Source of the DNA: Nitrospirales bacterium | GTDB taxonomy: Bacteria > Nitrospirota > Nitrospiria > Nitrospirales > UBA8639 | Length of the DNA stretch: 62,733 nt | Direction: 5' to 3' | Assembly: GCA_021604005.1 (NCBI GenBank) | Contig: BQIV01000030.1 | Span: forward strand, 1-62,733 | In this document: positions 1 through 8,918 of the stretch, in pieces | Layout: each line of letters opens with the position of its first letter | How positions within the stretch are numbered: position 1 is the first letter of the stretch | The notes under the pieces: model-generated | Seen by the model: only the letters and a program-made list of their open reading frames with translations | Database searches by the model: none | What the model was told of the DNA's origin: nothing | Position numbers and translations under genes: made by a program

Positions 1-48
1 GGATGAGGTTTCGCTAGAGTCCGTTGAGTGAACGCCTCGCATGCTGGG

Positions 49-235
49 CGGGCTTGTTTGAGCGCAGCGAGTTAGCCCACCCCACCAACCAGGGTTCAGC
101 TCATCCGATAAGCCTGGCCTGGGCGTCAATGGTTTTGGGTCCTTTTGCCTTCACAACAAAGGATGCACCCTTCGGGATGCAACAAGCAATACATTTGGCC
201 GCCGGGACGAAACCCGGCAGAGAGTCAAAACTGAG
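49..235 (+). repeat. Dispersed repeat, left copy of terminal inverted pair
   Basis: The first 101 bp (49-149) match the reverse complement of 62633-62733 with about five mismatches. After a variable stretch of about 50 bases, similarity resumes in a conserved hairpin at 201-218 (arms GCCGGG and CCCGGC). The variable part holds its own small stem near 164-180, different in sequence from the one in the right copy. The opposite-strand translation of the arm ends in a short stereotyped tail that I recall at the end of many spurious Nitrospira ORFs. No gene is proposed here. The remaining bases up to the transposase gene hold nothing recognisable. Confidence 0.8.
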
Positions 236-495
236 ACGACAAAGACAATAGGCAATGAACGGTGGAGTGAGCCCTGGGCTCGAGCCACATGGCCTCTGAC
301 GCAATCGCATCCCCAAAGGCTATCGCGGAACCACAGAGCTTCCAGCCGAATCACCCCCACTCATACAGCGCGAGGACATACTTCGTACAGATGGAAGGGC
401 ATGGCACGGCTATACGTCATAGCCCCCTACCAAAACCCCGCAAATCCAAAGGATATTCAAAGACAGTACTGTATTCCACATACTGACGTACCGGC

Positions 496-1188
496 TTATT
501 CCCCTCCCAATCGTGGGCGGCCACGTGGAAGAGGCGACACGCGCCTACCCATTTTTTTTGCTAACTTATTTTTAAACCGTTCATGACCTAACACCCATGC
601 CTTATTGGTCGCTTCTCGAATTTCATCTAAGGTCTCCCCACTCAAATGATGACGAAATAAGGAACGATAGGCTTTTTGCCGCTCCTCAGCCGTCCGCCCC
701 AAGGCTCGATATAAGGCGTGAGGCGTCAAGAGCGTATCGCGCTTGCCGTTCGCATGGCCATGATAACTTGACCACAGGTAGTCTCGTGGATGCACGGCCA
801 TTTCCGCTCTGACGGGATTTAACTCAATATAGCGACAACAGGTTAGAAAATAAGCCTCGCCATCAATCAATGTGGCACGATAACGCCCTTCCCACAATGT
901 CCCAGTCCGCCGATACGTGGCATTCACATGCTGCACATATCGTCTTCCCAGCGATTGCAACGTCTTGGGCAAACTCTCTGGCTGCTCAGGCGTCAGGAGA
1001 AGATGCACGTGATTCGGCATCAACACATAGGCATGAATGGCACATCCATATCGAACGGCCGCCTCTTTTAAAAATTGCAGGTACTTTGGATAGTCGGGGC
1101 TACTGAAAAATATATCTCCCCGGTTATTCCCTCGCTGAATCACATGCAGAGAATAGCCGGAAGCGAAAAAACGAGGCAAGCGTGCCAT
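496..1188 (-). CDS. REP-associated tyrosine (Y1) transposase, RAYT/TnpA_REP family
   Basis: Predicted single-strand DNA transposase of the IS200/IS605-related RAYT group, which acts on short palindromic REP sequences and is usually domesticated. Family marks are visible: an early RGNNR motif, the HUH metal site as NHVHLL at about residues 55-60, a following Tyr-rich helix (RRYVQHVNATYRR) with the candidate nucleophile, LWEGRY, and the YIELNPVRA motif. I start at the ATG at 1188, preceded by GGAGAG. An in-frame extension to 1230 is open but has no better ribosome site. About 230 residues is normal for the family, so the gene looks intact. Upstream (1231-1262) lies a short sequence containing AAAAGTCGAGTCTGACCC that I recall near such genes in related genomes. 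No clear REP hairpin pair was found flanking it. Confidence 0.9.
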   Translation of the reverse strand: MARLPRFFASGYSLHVIQRGNNRGDIFFSSPDYPKYLQFLKEAAVRYGCAIHAYVLMPNHVHLLLTPEQPESLPKTLQSLGRRYVQHVNATYRRTGTLWEGRYRATLIDGEAYFLTCCRYIELNPVRAEMAVHPRDYLWSSYHGHANGKRDTLLTPHALYRALGRTAEERQKAYRSLFRHHLSGETLDEIREATNKAWVLGHERFKNKLAKKMGRRVSPLPRGRPRLGGE

Positions 1189-1325
1189 ACAAACATCTCT
1201 CCGGTTACAGCCATGACGACTGCATAACATAGTGCGTCTTAAAAGTCGAGTCTGACCCTATATATATTTGCACTCACCCTCTAAACCATGTAGTGTATGT
1301 GGGTCACAATTACCACCTTGTCTCA

Positions 1326-2204
1326 ATGGCCAAATCAAGTAAACGGAAAAAAGTAGACAGTCCAGGTCACGCATCGACCCTCGAGTCGAAATCGATTCCT
1401 CCGCTGAATATAGCCCTACTGGTACTCGCAGCGGCCGGAATCCTGTTGACCTCCTACCTCACGTATGTTGCATGGTTCGAAGACCATCCAGCCTTTTGCA
1501 GTGAAGGGTCTGGGTGTGATTTGGTCCAGGCCAGCCGCTGGTCGACGCTGCTCGGTATTCCAATGGCCTTCTATGGCCTGCTCACCTACATGCTCTTGGC
1601 CAATATCATCTGGAACGGCCGCACGAAATCAAGTTACGGACGTCCGGTTATATTTGTGTCCATTTGCGGGTTTGCCATCAGCGCCTACCTCACGATCGTA
1701 TCGGTGGTGGAGATTGAGGCAACCTGCCCCTACTGCCTCGCGTCATTTTCCATTATCACAACGATGATGATCCTGGCGATTGCACAGCGCCCGACTGACT
1801 GGATGACATCCATAAAGGAGGCCACTGTCGTTGCCCTGCTTATCGTTGGCGTGTTGCACTTACACTACAGTGGAGTATTTAGCTTGGCAGCAGGACCGGA
1901 AGACCCGCAACTACAAGCCCTGGCAACTCATCTCGATAAATCAGGAGCGAAGTTTTACGGTGCGTACTGGTGTCCTCGCTGTCAGGAGCAGAAAGAAGTA
2001 TTTGAGGCGTCGGCAACACGACTCCCCTACGTGGAATGCAGCTCTGGCGGACGCGGGAGTGCGTTGACCCCAGCGTGCGCCAAAGAAAAGATTCGAAGCT
2101 ACCCTACCTGGATTATCGGTGATCAACGCTACACCGGACTACAAACCCCGCGCTCACTTGCCGCAGCCTCCGGCTTCGCCTGGAAAGACGACTCGGGCGA
2201 CTAA
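1326..2204 (+). CDS. Vitamin K epoxide reductase (VKOR) fused to thioredoxin-like domain
   Basis: Membrane protein expected to oxidise quinone and drive disulphide bond formation in the periplasm, playing the part of DsbB with its own redox partner attached. The N-terminal half has four to five membrane segments and the VKOR signatures: a loop Cys pair (CSEGSGC), a Ser/Thr-rich turn (WSTLLGIPMAFYG) and the membrane CPYC redox motif. The C-terminal third (from about residue 195) is thioredoxin-like with a WCPRC active site and a YPTWII strand-loop holding the cis-proline. The fusion order is that known from cyanobacterial and other bacterial VKORs. I prefer the ATG at 1326. A GTG at 1293 is also possible, and neither has a convincing ribosome site. 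Confidence 0.93.
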   Translation: MAKSSKRKKVDSPGHASTLESKSIPPLNIALLVLAAAGILLTSYLTYVAWFEDHPAFCSEGSGCDLVQASRWSTLLGIPMAFYGLLTYMLLANIIWNGRTKSSYGRPVIFVSICGFAISAYLTIVSVVEIEATCPYCLASFSIITTMMILAIAQRPTDWMTSIKEATVVALLIVGVLHLHYSGVFSLAAGPEDPQLQALATHLDKSGAKFYGAYWCPRCQEQKEVFEASATRLPYVECSSGGRGSALTPACAKEKIRSYPTWIIGDQRYTGLQTPRSLAAASGFAWKDDSGD

Positions 2205-2242
2205 TAGAGGCATTTCAAACGAACGATTAGGGATAGCGTTGC

Positions 2243-2734
2243 TTAGGACTTGCTGCTCGGCCCGTTAATCCTTTTATCAACCACATAGGGCCGAAGGCTC
2301 CCGACCTTCGCCATCACTTCCTCAAATTCTTTTTCCAGCACCTTAAACTCTTTCAGCGTCGAGGCAATATGCATGGCCACGATATCAAATTCTTGGTCTG
2401 TAATCCCAAGACCTTCATGCGTTGTCTGCAATGGACGATTGATTTTCTTACAAGGTCCTCCGGTGTTAAAACATAAGAGATTTTTGTTCTTCTGCCGTAA
2501 TTGATTTCTCGTATCGGTACCCATCCCAATAAAGTATCGACCGACAATCGGATCATCCCAAATTTTCTCTAAAAACACATCCACGACAGCGGAAATGGCG
2601 TCATAACCGCCAAGCCGCTCATAGAGCGATTTTTCTTGATTGGCAACACTCGTAGCCTGAAACGCTCCGCCCAAGAGACACACCGCACTCAGGCCAACAA
2701 TCATTCCATACCGATGTAAAAAACGTCCGTGCAT
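2243..2734 (-). CDS. Truncated haemoglobin (group I-like) with N-terminal signal sequence
   Basis: Small haem protein likely to bind O2 or NO. The globin part starts near SLYERLGGYDAI and continues with the DPIVGRYF helix. The helix bearing AMHIASTLKEF supplies the probable proximal His. A loop of about 15 residues with two Cys (CFNTGGPCKK) is inserted before the E/F region. Unusually for a globin, the first 30 residues form a hydrophobic signal peptide ending near ATSVANQ, so the protein is probably periplasmic. The start at 2734 is set by AAGGAG seven bases upstream; the ATG two codons earlier is too close to that site. It lies 1.3 kb from nnrS, which fits a role around nitric oxide. Confidence 0.87.
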   Translation of the reverse strand: MHGRFLHRYGMIVGLSAVCLLGGAFQATSVANQEKSLYERLGGYDAISAVVDVFLEKIWDDPIVGRYFIGMGTDTRNQLRQKNKNLLCFNTGGPCKKINRPLQTTHEGLGITDQEFDIVAMHIASTLKEFKVLEKEFEEVMAKVGSLRPYVVDKRINGPSSKS

Positions 2735-3151
2735 ACACATTCTCCTTATGAGTAAATAGTGATCTCCGAATGTCATCGACTCTCGACTCTTGAGGTCAAA
2801 ATATCATGCGTACCATGCCTGAGCAAGCATGAAACCAGAACACCGCGCAGGTGGTATTCCGGCTCGCAATCATGAATATGTGATTCTACTGACAGTCTCG
2901 ATATGGAGGCACGCCACTCCCATCATCGTACCATACAGGTCATCGCAATTTTCGAATCTGTGGACATGCCTCAATTGCCTTACACCACCAAATCTCTGCC
3001 CGCTATCCGTGAATCGATGTAATGACTGAAGGCACCTATTAACCAGGCAATAAAATAGATATCTATACATTCCACTAACCATCAATGAAATGTGTGATTC
3101 TTTGAAGACAAAGGAATCCGAATTAATTGCCGGGTTAATAGATAACCTTAC
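2735..3151. other. Intergenic, no gene seen
   Basis: About 420 bases between the globin start and the miniature repeat. Open frames here overlap the repeat or have no ribosome site, and none resembles a known protein. It must contain the promoter of the minus-strand globin gene near 2740-2800. Confidence 0.5.
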
Positions 3152-3292
3152 GGGCACCTCTAACAACCAGGATTTTTTCGCGAGGGCAAGGAAGCCGCGC
3201 GCGCAAAACCGCAGTGTATAGAGGCATACATGAGGATTTGAGCACGCGACTGACGCCGCCATCGCGGAAAGGGACGGTTTTTAGAGGTGCCC
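3152..3292. repeat. Miniature inverted-repeat (MITE-like) element, complete copy
   Basis: A 141-bp element bounded by near-perfect 17-bp terminal inverted repeats (GGGCACCTCTAACAACC at the left; the right end read inward is GGGCACCTCTAAAAACC). It encodes nothing. Its right end abuts the stop codon of the minus-strand permease gene at 3293. A partial copy lies at 57713-57797, also just behind a stop codon, and a lone end-like motif lies at 25976-25991. I recall this sequence as abundant in Nitrospira, where it generates short spurious ORFs. Confidence 0.85.
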
Positions 3293-4000
3293 TTATGCTG
3301 TTCGTACCTTTGCGAACGTTAGGTACAACACCGCAGAAATCCCTGAAGACCCGAAAATCATGCACATAACCATGATTTGATATTTCGTGGCCACAAGCGG
3401 AGAGACACCGGAGAGGATTTGCCCGGTCATCATCCCCGGCAACGACACCAGGCCAACAGCCAATAACGAATTGATGACAGGAATCAGCGAAGAATGCAAG
3501 GCCGAATTTCTTGCCTCGATGTACGAACAGGCCTTCTCACATTCGGCTTCAAACCGTTCTGCAGCCAGGCTCACAGTATTCATGCTACTGGCAAAAATCA
3601 TCCCCGCAAGCGGTACGACGTAACGAGGGAAAAACCAGGGCTGCACCTCCAAGACCACCTGACTCACCAGTACAAGGGTCGAGACTCCGCCAATGGCAAT
3701 GGCACCCAGGGCATTTCGATACAAATGCGGCTGCTTCTTTTTGAGAGGACGCAAAGCTATCCAGCTGGCAGTACCCAACATCACTATCATCACGCACACA
3801 ATGATGCCGGCATGTTCGGCTTCGAAAATATATGTCAACACATAGCCAATCAGCAGCAATTGAATGAGCATTCGTGTCAAGGCATACACTGCCGTTCGTC
3901 CATCGACCGTCCATCGATAGAGGATAACAATCACAATACACGCCGGCACAAATGCCCACAGTAACCCAGAAAATGAAACAGCTTGAATGGAAGTATTCAT
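3293..4000 (-). CDS. FetB-like ABC transporter permease (UPF0014 family)
   Basis: Integral membrane protein of about 235 residues with seven hydrophobic segments. It matches the FetB/YbbM permease family, whose E. coli member works with the ATPase FetA in iron export under oxidative stress. Recognisable stretches are ALTRMLIQLLLIGYVL, the IALRPLKKK loop, VPLAGMIFASSMNTVSLA, and SLIPVINSLLAVGLVSLPGM near the C-terminus. The start at 4000 uses the ATG preceded by AAAGG. No FetA-like ATPase is next to it, so it either borrows one encoded elsewhere or works alone. It is transcribed divergently from nnrS, with 72 bases between the two starts. Substrate is not shown by the sequence. Confidence 0.85.
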   Translation of the reverse strand: MNTSIQAVSFSGLLWAFVPACIVIVILYRWTVDGRTAVYALTRMLIQLLLIGYVLTYIFEAEHAGIIVCVMIVMLGTASWIALRPLKKKQPHLYRNALGAIAIGGVSTLVLVSQVVLEVQPWFFPRYVVPLAGMIFASSMNTVSLAAERFEAECEKACSYIEARNSALHSSLIPVINSLLAVGLVSLPGMMTGQILSGVSPLVATKYQIMVMCMIFGSSGISAVLYLTFAKVRTA

Positions 4001-4072
4001 ATGTGTCATACCTTTATACATGAGGAAACGACATGATACATGACGAAACGTATGATTCCTTAATCTGAAACC

Positions 4073-5245
4073 ATGAACCACACCCCCACTTATCAGGGCA
4101 CGGCCTTGTTATCGTATGGATTTAGACCGTTCTTTTTCTGTACCGCCCTTTTTGCGGGACTCGCTATTCCAGTCTGGGCTCTCATTCTTTCCGGGGCAAC
4201 AGACATCGAATTTCTCTATCCATCTCGCGATTGGCACGTACATGAAATGGTCTTTGGATTTTTACCGTGCGTGATTACCGGATTTCTTCTCACAGCCATA
4301 CCCAACTGGACCGACCGGCCTCCGCTGAATGGCTATCCGCTCATGTTGCTCCTAAGCGTATGGCTCGCGGGACGTTTCGCAATGGGGACGACCTGGTTCA
4401 CACCTATTGTTGTGGCCATTATCGATGGAGCTTTTCTGATCATGGTGGCCGGAGTCGTGTGGCGCGAGATTGTGACGGCTCATGCCTGGGCTCGCCTCCC
4501 AATGGGAATCATCATCAGCGTATATGCCGGCGCAAATATTTTCTTTCATATACAAATTCTCAATCAAACCGATGCCGACCTTGCGGCACGAATTGCACTT
4601 GCGCTCATTATCATGCTGCTTACGCTCATTGGTGGACGCATCGTCCCGAACTTTACTGAAGACTTTCTTGACGAACACGGCCTGTCGAAACAGCCTGCAC
4701 CGTTTTCTTTTGTTGAGAACCTTTCGATCGCCCTTGCTGGAATCGCCACACTCTCATGGGTGCTCTCGCCTCAATCCCTGACAACCGGCATCGCATGTAT
4801 ATTCGCCGGGCTGAGCAATTTCGCCCGCCTGGTACGCTGGCAAGGATGGTTAACCTGGCCGGAACCACTCACCTTCATTTTTCACATTGGCTATGCATGG
4901 CTGGCATTCTCTCTGATGATCCTTGGTGGGGCAACCCTTGATATCGGCCTGTCGGCTGAAGACGCCCTCCATGCACTCACAACTGGAGCAGTTGGGGTCA
5001 TGACTTTGGCCGTCATGACCAGAGCCAGCTTAGGACATACGGGACGCCCCAAACATGCCAATACTCCAACCATCGTGATCTACCTGCTCATTAACATCGG
5101 CGCACTGTTACGCATATTCGGACCAAGCCTCCCACTACCGGACGACCTCCTACTCAATGTCGCTGCTGTCTTATGGAGTGGAGCATACCTGCTGTTTGCC
5201 ATCGTCTATGGCCCCATACTGTTTGGACCGAGCCTGGACGAATAG
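4073..5245 (+). CDS. nnrS: NnrS family membrane protein
   Basis: Polytopic membrane protein of 390 residues with about twelve hydrophobic segments. NnrS proteins are haem- and copper-binding and protect cells from nitrosative stress; they are often co-regulated with NO or nitrite metabolism. Family motifs visible: the N-terminal YGFRPFFF, WHVHEMVFGF with two conserved His, TAIPNWTDRPPL, GGRIVPNFTEDF, and near the C-terminus LAVMTRASLGHTGR. The length is typical. The start ATG at 4073 lies in a short divergent promoter region shared with the FetB-like gene. With the exported globin nearby it makes a plausible NO-handling neighbourhood for an organism living on nitrite. Confidence 0.93.
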   Translation: MNHTPTYQGTALLSYGFRPFFFCTALFAGLAIPVWALILSGATDIEFLYPSRDWHVHEMVFGFLPCVITGFLLTAIPNWTDRPPLNGYPLMLLLSVWLAGRFAMGTTWFTPIVVAIIDGAFLIMVAGVVWREIVTAHAWARLPMGIIISVYAGANIFFHIQILNQTDADLAARIALALIIMLLTLIGGRIVPNFTEDFLDEHGLSKQPAPFSFVENLSIALAGIATLSWVLSPQSLTTGIACIFAGLSNFARLVRWQGWLTWPEPLTFIFHIGYAWLAFSLMILGGATLDIGLSAEDALHALTTGAVGVMTLAVMTRASLGHTGRPKHANTPTIVIYLLINIGALLRIFGPSLPLPDDLLLNVAAVLWSGAYLLFAIVYGPILFGPSLDE

Positions 5246-5417
5246 TACTCCCATTTCCGATAATAGAGGAGTGGGTTCTTGAAAATACTGTGGAAAATGG
5301 CTACAAAAAGCATCGTCACTCACTACATTTACCATACGGAGAAAAGCTTCAAGTGGGGGAAGAACAGAGCGGCATCGCATGTTCACCCCCATTGCCTGAG
5401 CTTTGGGAGAACCGCCT

Positions 5418-6461
5418 ATGTTTGTCCCCTGCACATATTACGACGTTGCCTCAAGGGTTCTACAATTTCTTGCACTGCCCTTGGGTATGAGTTTGTTTCT
5501 TGGAGGAGGGAACGGCTTGGCCTTCACAATTCTTGAGCCTGCAAACTCCAGCACATTCCATTCAGGTCAAGAAATTACGGTACGGTTGGACCCACAGGAC
5601 CTCAGCAACCTCATCCGATCAAAATTTTATTGGTATCACGAACATGAAGATATGCTTCTGGAATCGATCGATGAAAATCTTGCTCGAGTCTCCACACAAT
5701 CAGACGACCCTCCGTTTGGAGGTACCATCAAGATACCAGAGACTGCCATTGGCCAACTGCGTCTCCTGGCTGTCGGGGAACGCGCAGGAGGACAATTTCA
5801 TGAGGAGAAATGGGCAATTTTTGATGAAGTCTTTTTGGCAATCGAGCCGGAAGCCGAATTAATTGAAATTGATTTCCAAACGAAGAAACCTCTTGCCTTT
5901 GGACGAGCCGCCGCCGCCACAGTCTACGATAAGGTTGACTTCCTTGGCACAATCGCCGAGCTTCCCGTTATTGGAATCTTTGCCGACGGCATTACACGCC
6001 CCATCCGTTCGCAATCCTCCGGCACAACGTACCAGTCTTCCAACGAGAAGGTTGTGCTGATTAACCCTGACGGCCTCATGCAATTGGTCGGAAATGGGGA
6101 AACAACCATTATGGTAAAAAATCGTGGGAAAAAAGCTTCACTTGCCGTCATCGTGGAAGTTCGGGACGAACCCAATGAATCTCCAGTGGCTGATCCGGGG
6201 AAGAATACTTCCGTTCAATCGGGTGCTCGCGTCCAACTTAATGCCCTACGCAGCTTTGACCCTGAGGGCGGATCGCTTCAGTACTATTGGTCACAAATTG
6301 GCGGAAGTAACGTGCCTCTTCTTGATCCGTATTCCGCCAAAGCCAGTTTTCTTGCGCCATATGTCGAAGAGACTCGAACGTTTCGGTTTAAACTTCGCGT
6401 GACGGACATTCAGGGAGCCGATAGCTTTCCGGCCTTTATCGATATTAACGTCGAACCATAA
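5418..6461 (+). CDS. Exported protein with bacterial Ig-like (BIG2-type) and PKD-like domains
   Basis: About 347 residues, function unknown. A hydrophobic N-terminus (around VLQFLALPLGMSLFLGGG) suggests export. The middle region resembles a BIG2-type fold (SSNEKVVLINPDGLMQLVGN followed by GETTIMV). The last 90 residues look like a PKD domain: ANPGK-type opening VADPGKNTSVQSGARVQLNA, then SFDPEGGSLQYYWSQ and FRFKLRVTDIQGADS. Such domains usually mediate adhesion or act as spacers at the cell surface. The start at 5418 is preceded by GGGAGA. It follows nnrS by 170 bases and could be cotranscribed, though no functional link is evident. Confidence 0.72.
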   Translation: MFVPCTYYDVASRVLQFLALPLGMSLFLGGGNGLAFTILEPANSSTFHSGQEITVRLDPQDLSNLIRSKFYWYHEHEDMLLESIDENLARVSTQSDDPPFGGTIKIPETAIGQLRLLAVGERAGGQFHEEKWAIFDEVFLAIEPEAELIEIDFQTKKPLAFGRAAAATVYDKVDFLGTIAELPVIGIFADGITRPIRSQSSGTTYQSSNEKVVLINPDGLMQLVGNGETTIMVKNRGKKASLAVIVEVRDEPNESPVADPGKNTSVQSGARVQLNALRSFDPEGGSLQYYWSQIGGSNVPLLDPYSAKASFLAPYVEETRTFRFKLRVTDIQGADSFPAFIDINVEP

Positions 6462-6820
6462 TGGGATATTCCAAAATGAGTGAATCCAGTGAGGCGAAAG
6501 TGAAAAGGCTTCCAGTAGCGTAGAAAAAGTAAGGACAGATTCGCGGCCCTTACTGCATAGACAGCTCAAAAAAAGAAGCACGGCCCCCGCGTATATGCAG
6601 GAGCCGTGCTGAAGATCTAGAACCGTTTCAATTATAGCGAAACCGTATAACATTCAGGTGAATTGACGGTACATACACAGCGCAGCCACACACGTCTGAC
6701 TGGTGAAAGCTCAAAGGTACAGCTATAACTTCCGCTGGGTGAAACATTGTACTGCGCTGAGTTTAGTGTATTTTCCTCCTGGGAACGTATTTGGATTCGC
6801 TATAGTAAAAGAGAACTGGA
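6462..6820. other. Intergenic with minus-strand terminator
   Basis: Convergent gap between the PKD-like protein and the FKBP isomerase. It holds a strong minus-strand terminator at 6568-6610. On the minus strand, between the FKBP stop and this hairpin, a Cys-rich frame is open for about 55 codons but lacks any usual start codon, so no gene is called. Confidence 0.6.
6568..6610 (-). terminator. Rho-independent terminator on minus strand
   Basis: Read on the minus strand, a 14-bp stem (arms AGCACGGCTCCTGC and GCGGGGGCCGTGCT, with two G-U pairs) encloses a six-base loop and is followed at once by TCTTTTTTT. It lies about 210 bases beyond the FKBP stop codon at 6821, so it probably ends that transcript and leaves a long 3' tail. 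Confidence 0.85.
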
Positions 6821-7363
6821 TTACGGCTTAGGTTCCGGCTCAACATCCACTATCTTCACATCAAAGTTAAGCGTTTTCCCCGCCAATGGATGATTGAAGT
6901 CTAAGACCACCACTTGCTCTTTCACTTCCTTCACGCGAGGATGCACAACACCGCCTTGGGCGTTTTTCCCTTGGAGCGTAGCCCCAACTTTTCTGGCCTC
7001 AGGTGGAATTTTATCGATAGGGACCTCTTGAATCGCTTCCGGCCTTGGCTCTCCATAGGCATCTTTCGCTTCAACCGTTACTTGCTTGCTTTCTCCTTTT
7101 TTCATACCTTCAAGAGCAGTTTCTAAGCCAGGAATAATTTGATGAGAACCCTGAGTAAACTTCAAGGGTTCTCTTCCAACATTCGTATCCACAATATCTT
7201 TATTTTCTAATGTTAACGTGTATTCCATCGAAACCGTTTTCCCATCAGAAACCGTCATCGCGGAACCATCGTCGGCTGTTTGGGCCTGGACCGATGTCGC
7301 GAATGTTCCGGCTATGAAAATGGAACAGCATGCGACCCGAAGGGCCAATGAATGCAATACCAT
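6821..7363 (-). CDS. FKBP-type peptidyl-prolyl cis-trans isomerase, exported
   Basis: Prolyl isomerase of 180 residues, likely helping protein folding in the periplasm. A signal peptide occupies residues 1-27 (ending SVQAQ). The FKBP domain follows: VSMEYTLTLENKDIVDTN, then GSHQIIPGLETALEGMKKGE (the family's GLE-ALxGM-GE signature). A SlyD-like inserted flap comes next (AYGEPRPEAIQEVPIDKIP), and the closing strands are VVLDFNHPLAGKTLNFDVKI. The HPLAGK and flap arrangement is that of SlyD-like FKBPs, but without the His-rich metal tail. The start at 7363 is preceded by GGAGG. It probably forms its own transcript ending at the 6568-6610 hairpin. Confidence 0.93.
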   Translation of the reverse strand: MVLHSLALRVACCSIFIAGTFATSVQAQTADDGSAMTVSDGKTVSMEYTLTLENKDIVDTNVGREPLKFTQGSHQIIPGLETALEGMKKGESKQVTVEAKDAYGEPRPEAIQEVPIDKIPPEARKVGATLQGKNAQGGVVHPRVKEVKEQVVVLDFNHPLAGKTLNFDVKIVDVEPEPKP

Positions 7364-7691
7364 GAGATGAATCCTCCGTATTAAAAGATGTGAACATCGC
7401 GTAGACTGGAAAGGATCGCGAACGAGGGAGAGGGGAGAAAGCGAACGGATCCAGACTAGGAACGAATAGATAGCATCAATCTATCAGATAATGGCAGGCA
7501 TAGCTATGTAGGCAAATGAGGTCACTAGGTGGAAACCCATGGAATCAGAATATCTTGGGTGCACAGTCTCTTCATGGCCTGTTGCATCGAAATGTACCTC
7601 AAAGACCTGTATCATCTGATAAGATGCTGAAATATGAGAATATTTCCCAAAAGCAGAATAGGGTGATTCATGATATGACAAGGACGCGACG
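7364..7691. other. Intergenic, promoters only
   Basis: Divergent gap of about 330 bases between the FKBP gene (minus) and the DUF457 gene (plus). It should hold both promoters. Its open frames are not supported by any ribosome site or similarity. Confidence 0.5.
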
Positions 7692-8732
7692 GTGGACTCT
7701 GTAACCCAACTCGCACTCGGCGCTGCGGTTGGCGAAGCGACGCTTGGACGAAAAGCCGGCAATAAGGCTATTGGGTGGGGGGCAATCTGCGGCACCATAC
7801 CCGACCTTGACGTCTTCATTCCGTTTGATGATCCCGTGACGTCTTTTATTTCACACCGGTCGTTTTCTCACTCCTTGTTCACCTTAGCCCTCCTCACACC
7901 CTGTGTGGTGTGGATCATTCGTCGACTCCACCCACAACTCGCCAACCATACACGAAGGTGGATGACTTTGGTCTACCTCGTTTTTGCCACGCATGCGCTA
8001 TTGGATAGCTTCACAGCCTACGGCACACAACTCTTCTGGCCGTTTTCCAATCATCCAATCATGTGGTCGACGATTTTTATCATTGATCCTGTCTATACAA
8101 CACCACTGCTACTTGGGGTGATCGGCGCACTCATCATGAGCCGGGAGAAAGGCCTTGGCCATACAGTCAATACGCTGGGATTAATACTCAGTACATTATA
8201 TTTATCGTGGACGGTCATCGCAAAATGGCATGTCACGCATTTTGCACAAGAGCAGTTAACCACACACCAGATTCACTACACGAAGATGCTTGTTCAGCCG
8301 ACCCCGATCAACACGCTTCTCTGGAGAATACTCATTATGAAGGAGGACGGCTATGCAGAAGGATTTTACTCGATTGCTCGCCCCTCCGCAGATCTTCACC
8401 TCACGCATTTTCCGAGTGACCGGTATGTCTTAGACACACTCACAACACATACACCCGTCGAAGGGCTGCGGTGGTTCACGCAAGGCTTCTGGGGAATCAA
8501 ACAGCAAGACAATTTTATTGTCATCTCCGATCTTCGCATGGGAATGGAACCACACTATGCGTTTAGTTTTAATATCGGGACCAATCAACAAGCGCGCATA
8601 GTACCAATAGCCGGAACAAGACGAGCCTCGACTACAAACTGGGGACACGTGCTCAGCTGGGTATGGAAACGAATATGGAATGCACCGGATACTCTAGGAT
8701 CTGATGGGACCACACAGCGTACACATGACTAA
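7692..8732 (+). CDS. Membrane-bound metal-dependent hydrolase, YdjM/DUF457 family
   Basis: Protein of 346 residues with an N-terminal DUF457 region: MDSVTQLALGAAVGEATLG, the acidic PDLDVF motif and the His-bearing ISHRSFSHS, together a likely metal site. Four to five membrane segments occupy roughly residues 60-180 (around LFTLALLTPCVVWII and TTPLLLGVIGALIM). The C-terminal half is soluble, with a length typical of bacterial members. The family is named for predicted hydrolase activity; substrate is unknown. The start is a GTG at 7692 behind AAGGA. Confidence 0.85.
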   Translation: MDSVTQLALGAAVGEATLGRKAGNKAIGWGAICGTIPDLDVFIPFDDPVTSFISHRSFSHSLFTLALLTPCVVWIIRRLHPQLANHTRRWMTLVYLVFATHALLDSFTAYGTQLFWPFSNHPIMWSTIFIIDPVYTTPLLLGVIGALIMSREKGLGHTVNTLGLILSTLYLSWTVIAKWHVTHFAQEQLTTHQIHYTKMLVQPTPINTLLWRILIMKEDGYAEGFYSIARPSADLHLTHFPSDRYVLDTLTTHTPVEGLRWFTQGFWGIKQQDNFIVISDLRMGMEPHYAFSFNIGTNQQARIVPIAGTRRASTTNWGHVLSWVWKRIWNAPDTLGSDGTTQRTHD

Positions 8733-8918
8733 CATACACATTGCATCATGACTGCAGCGGATTACGTCACGATGTCTTTTTTATTTGAGAACCATTTCTT
8801 CTCAAGCACACCGTATCGTTCGAGAGCTTGAAGAATCAGTCTCATCAACAAAGTTGACAGCAGCACATGATCCTGACATTTTAGATTGAACTCGAACATC
8901 ACCGAGAAGGAGAGCGTC

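Noticed and set aside
496-3292. RAYT as the mobiliser of the miniature element
   Set aside because: RAYTs act on REP hairpins with a short head motif; the miniature element instead has terminal inverted repeats as for DDE transposases. No direct evidence links them.
6625-6800. Minus-strand Cys-rich frame after the FKBP gene
   Set aside because: Open for about 55 codons but without ATG, GTG or TTG in a usable position; noted only as part of the transcript tail.
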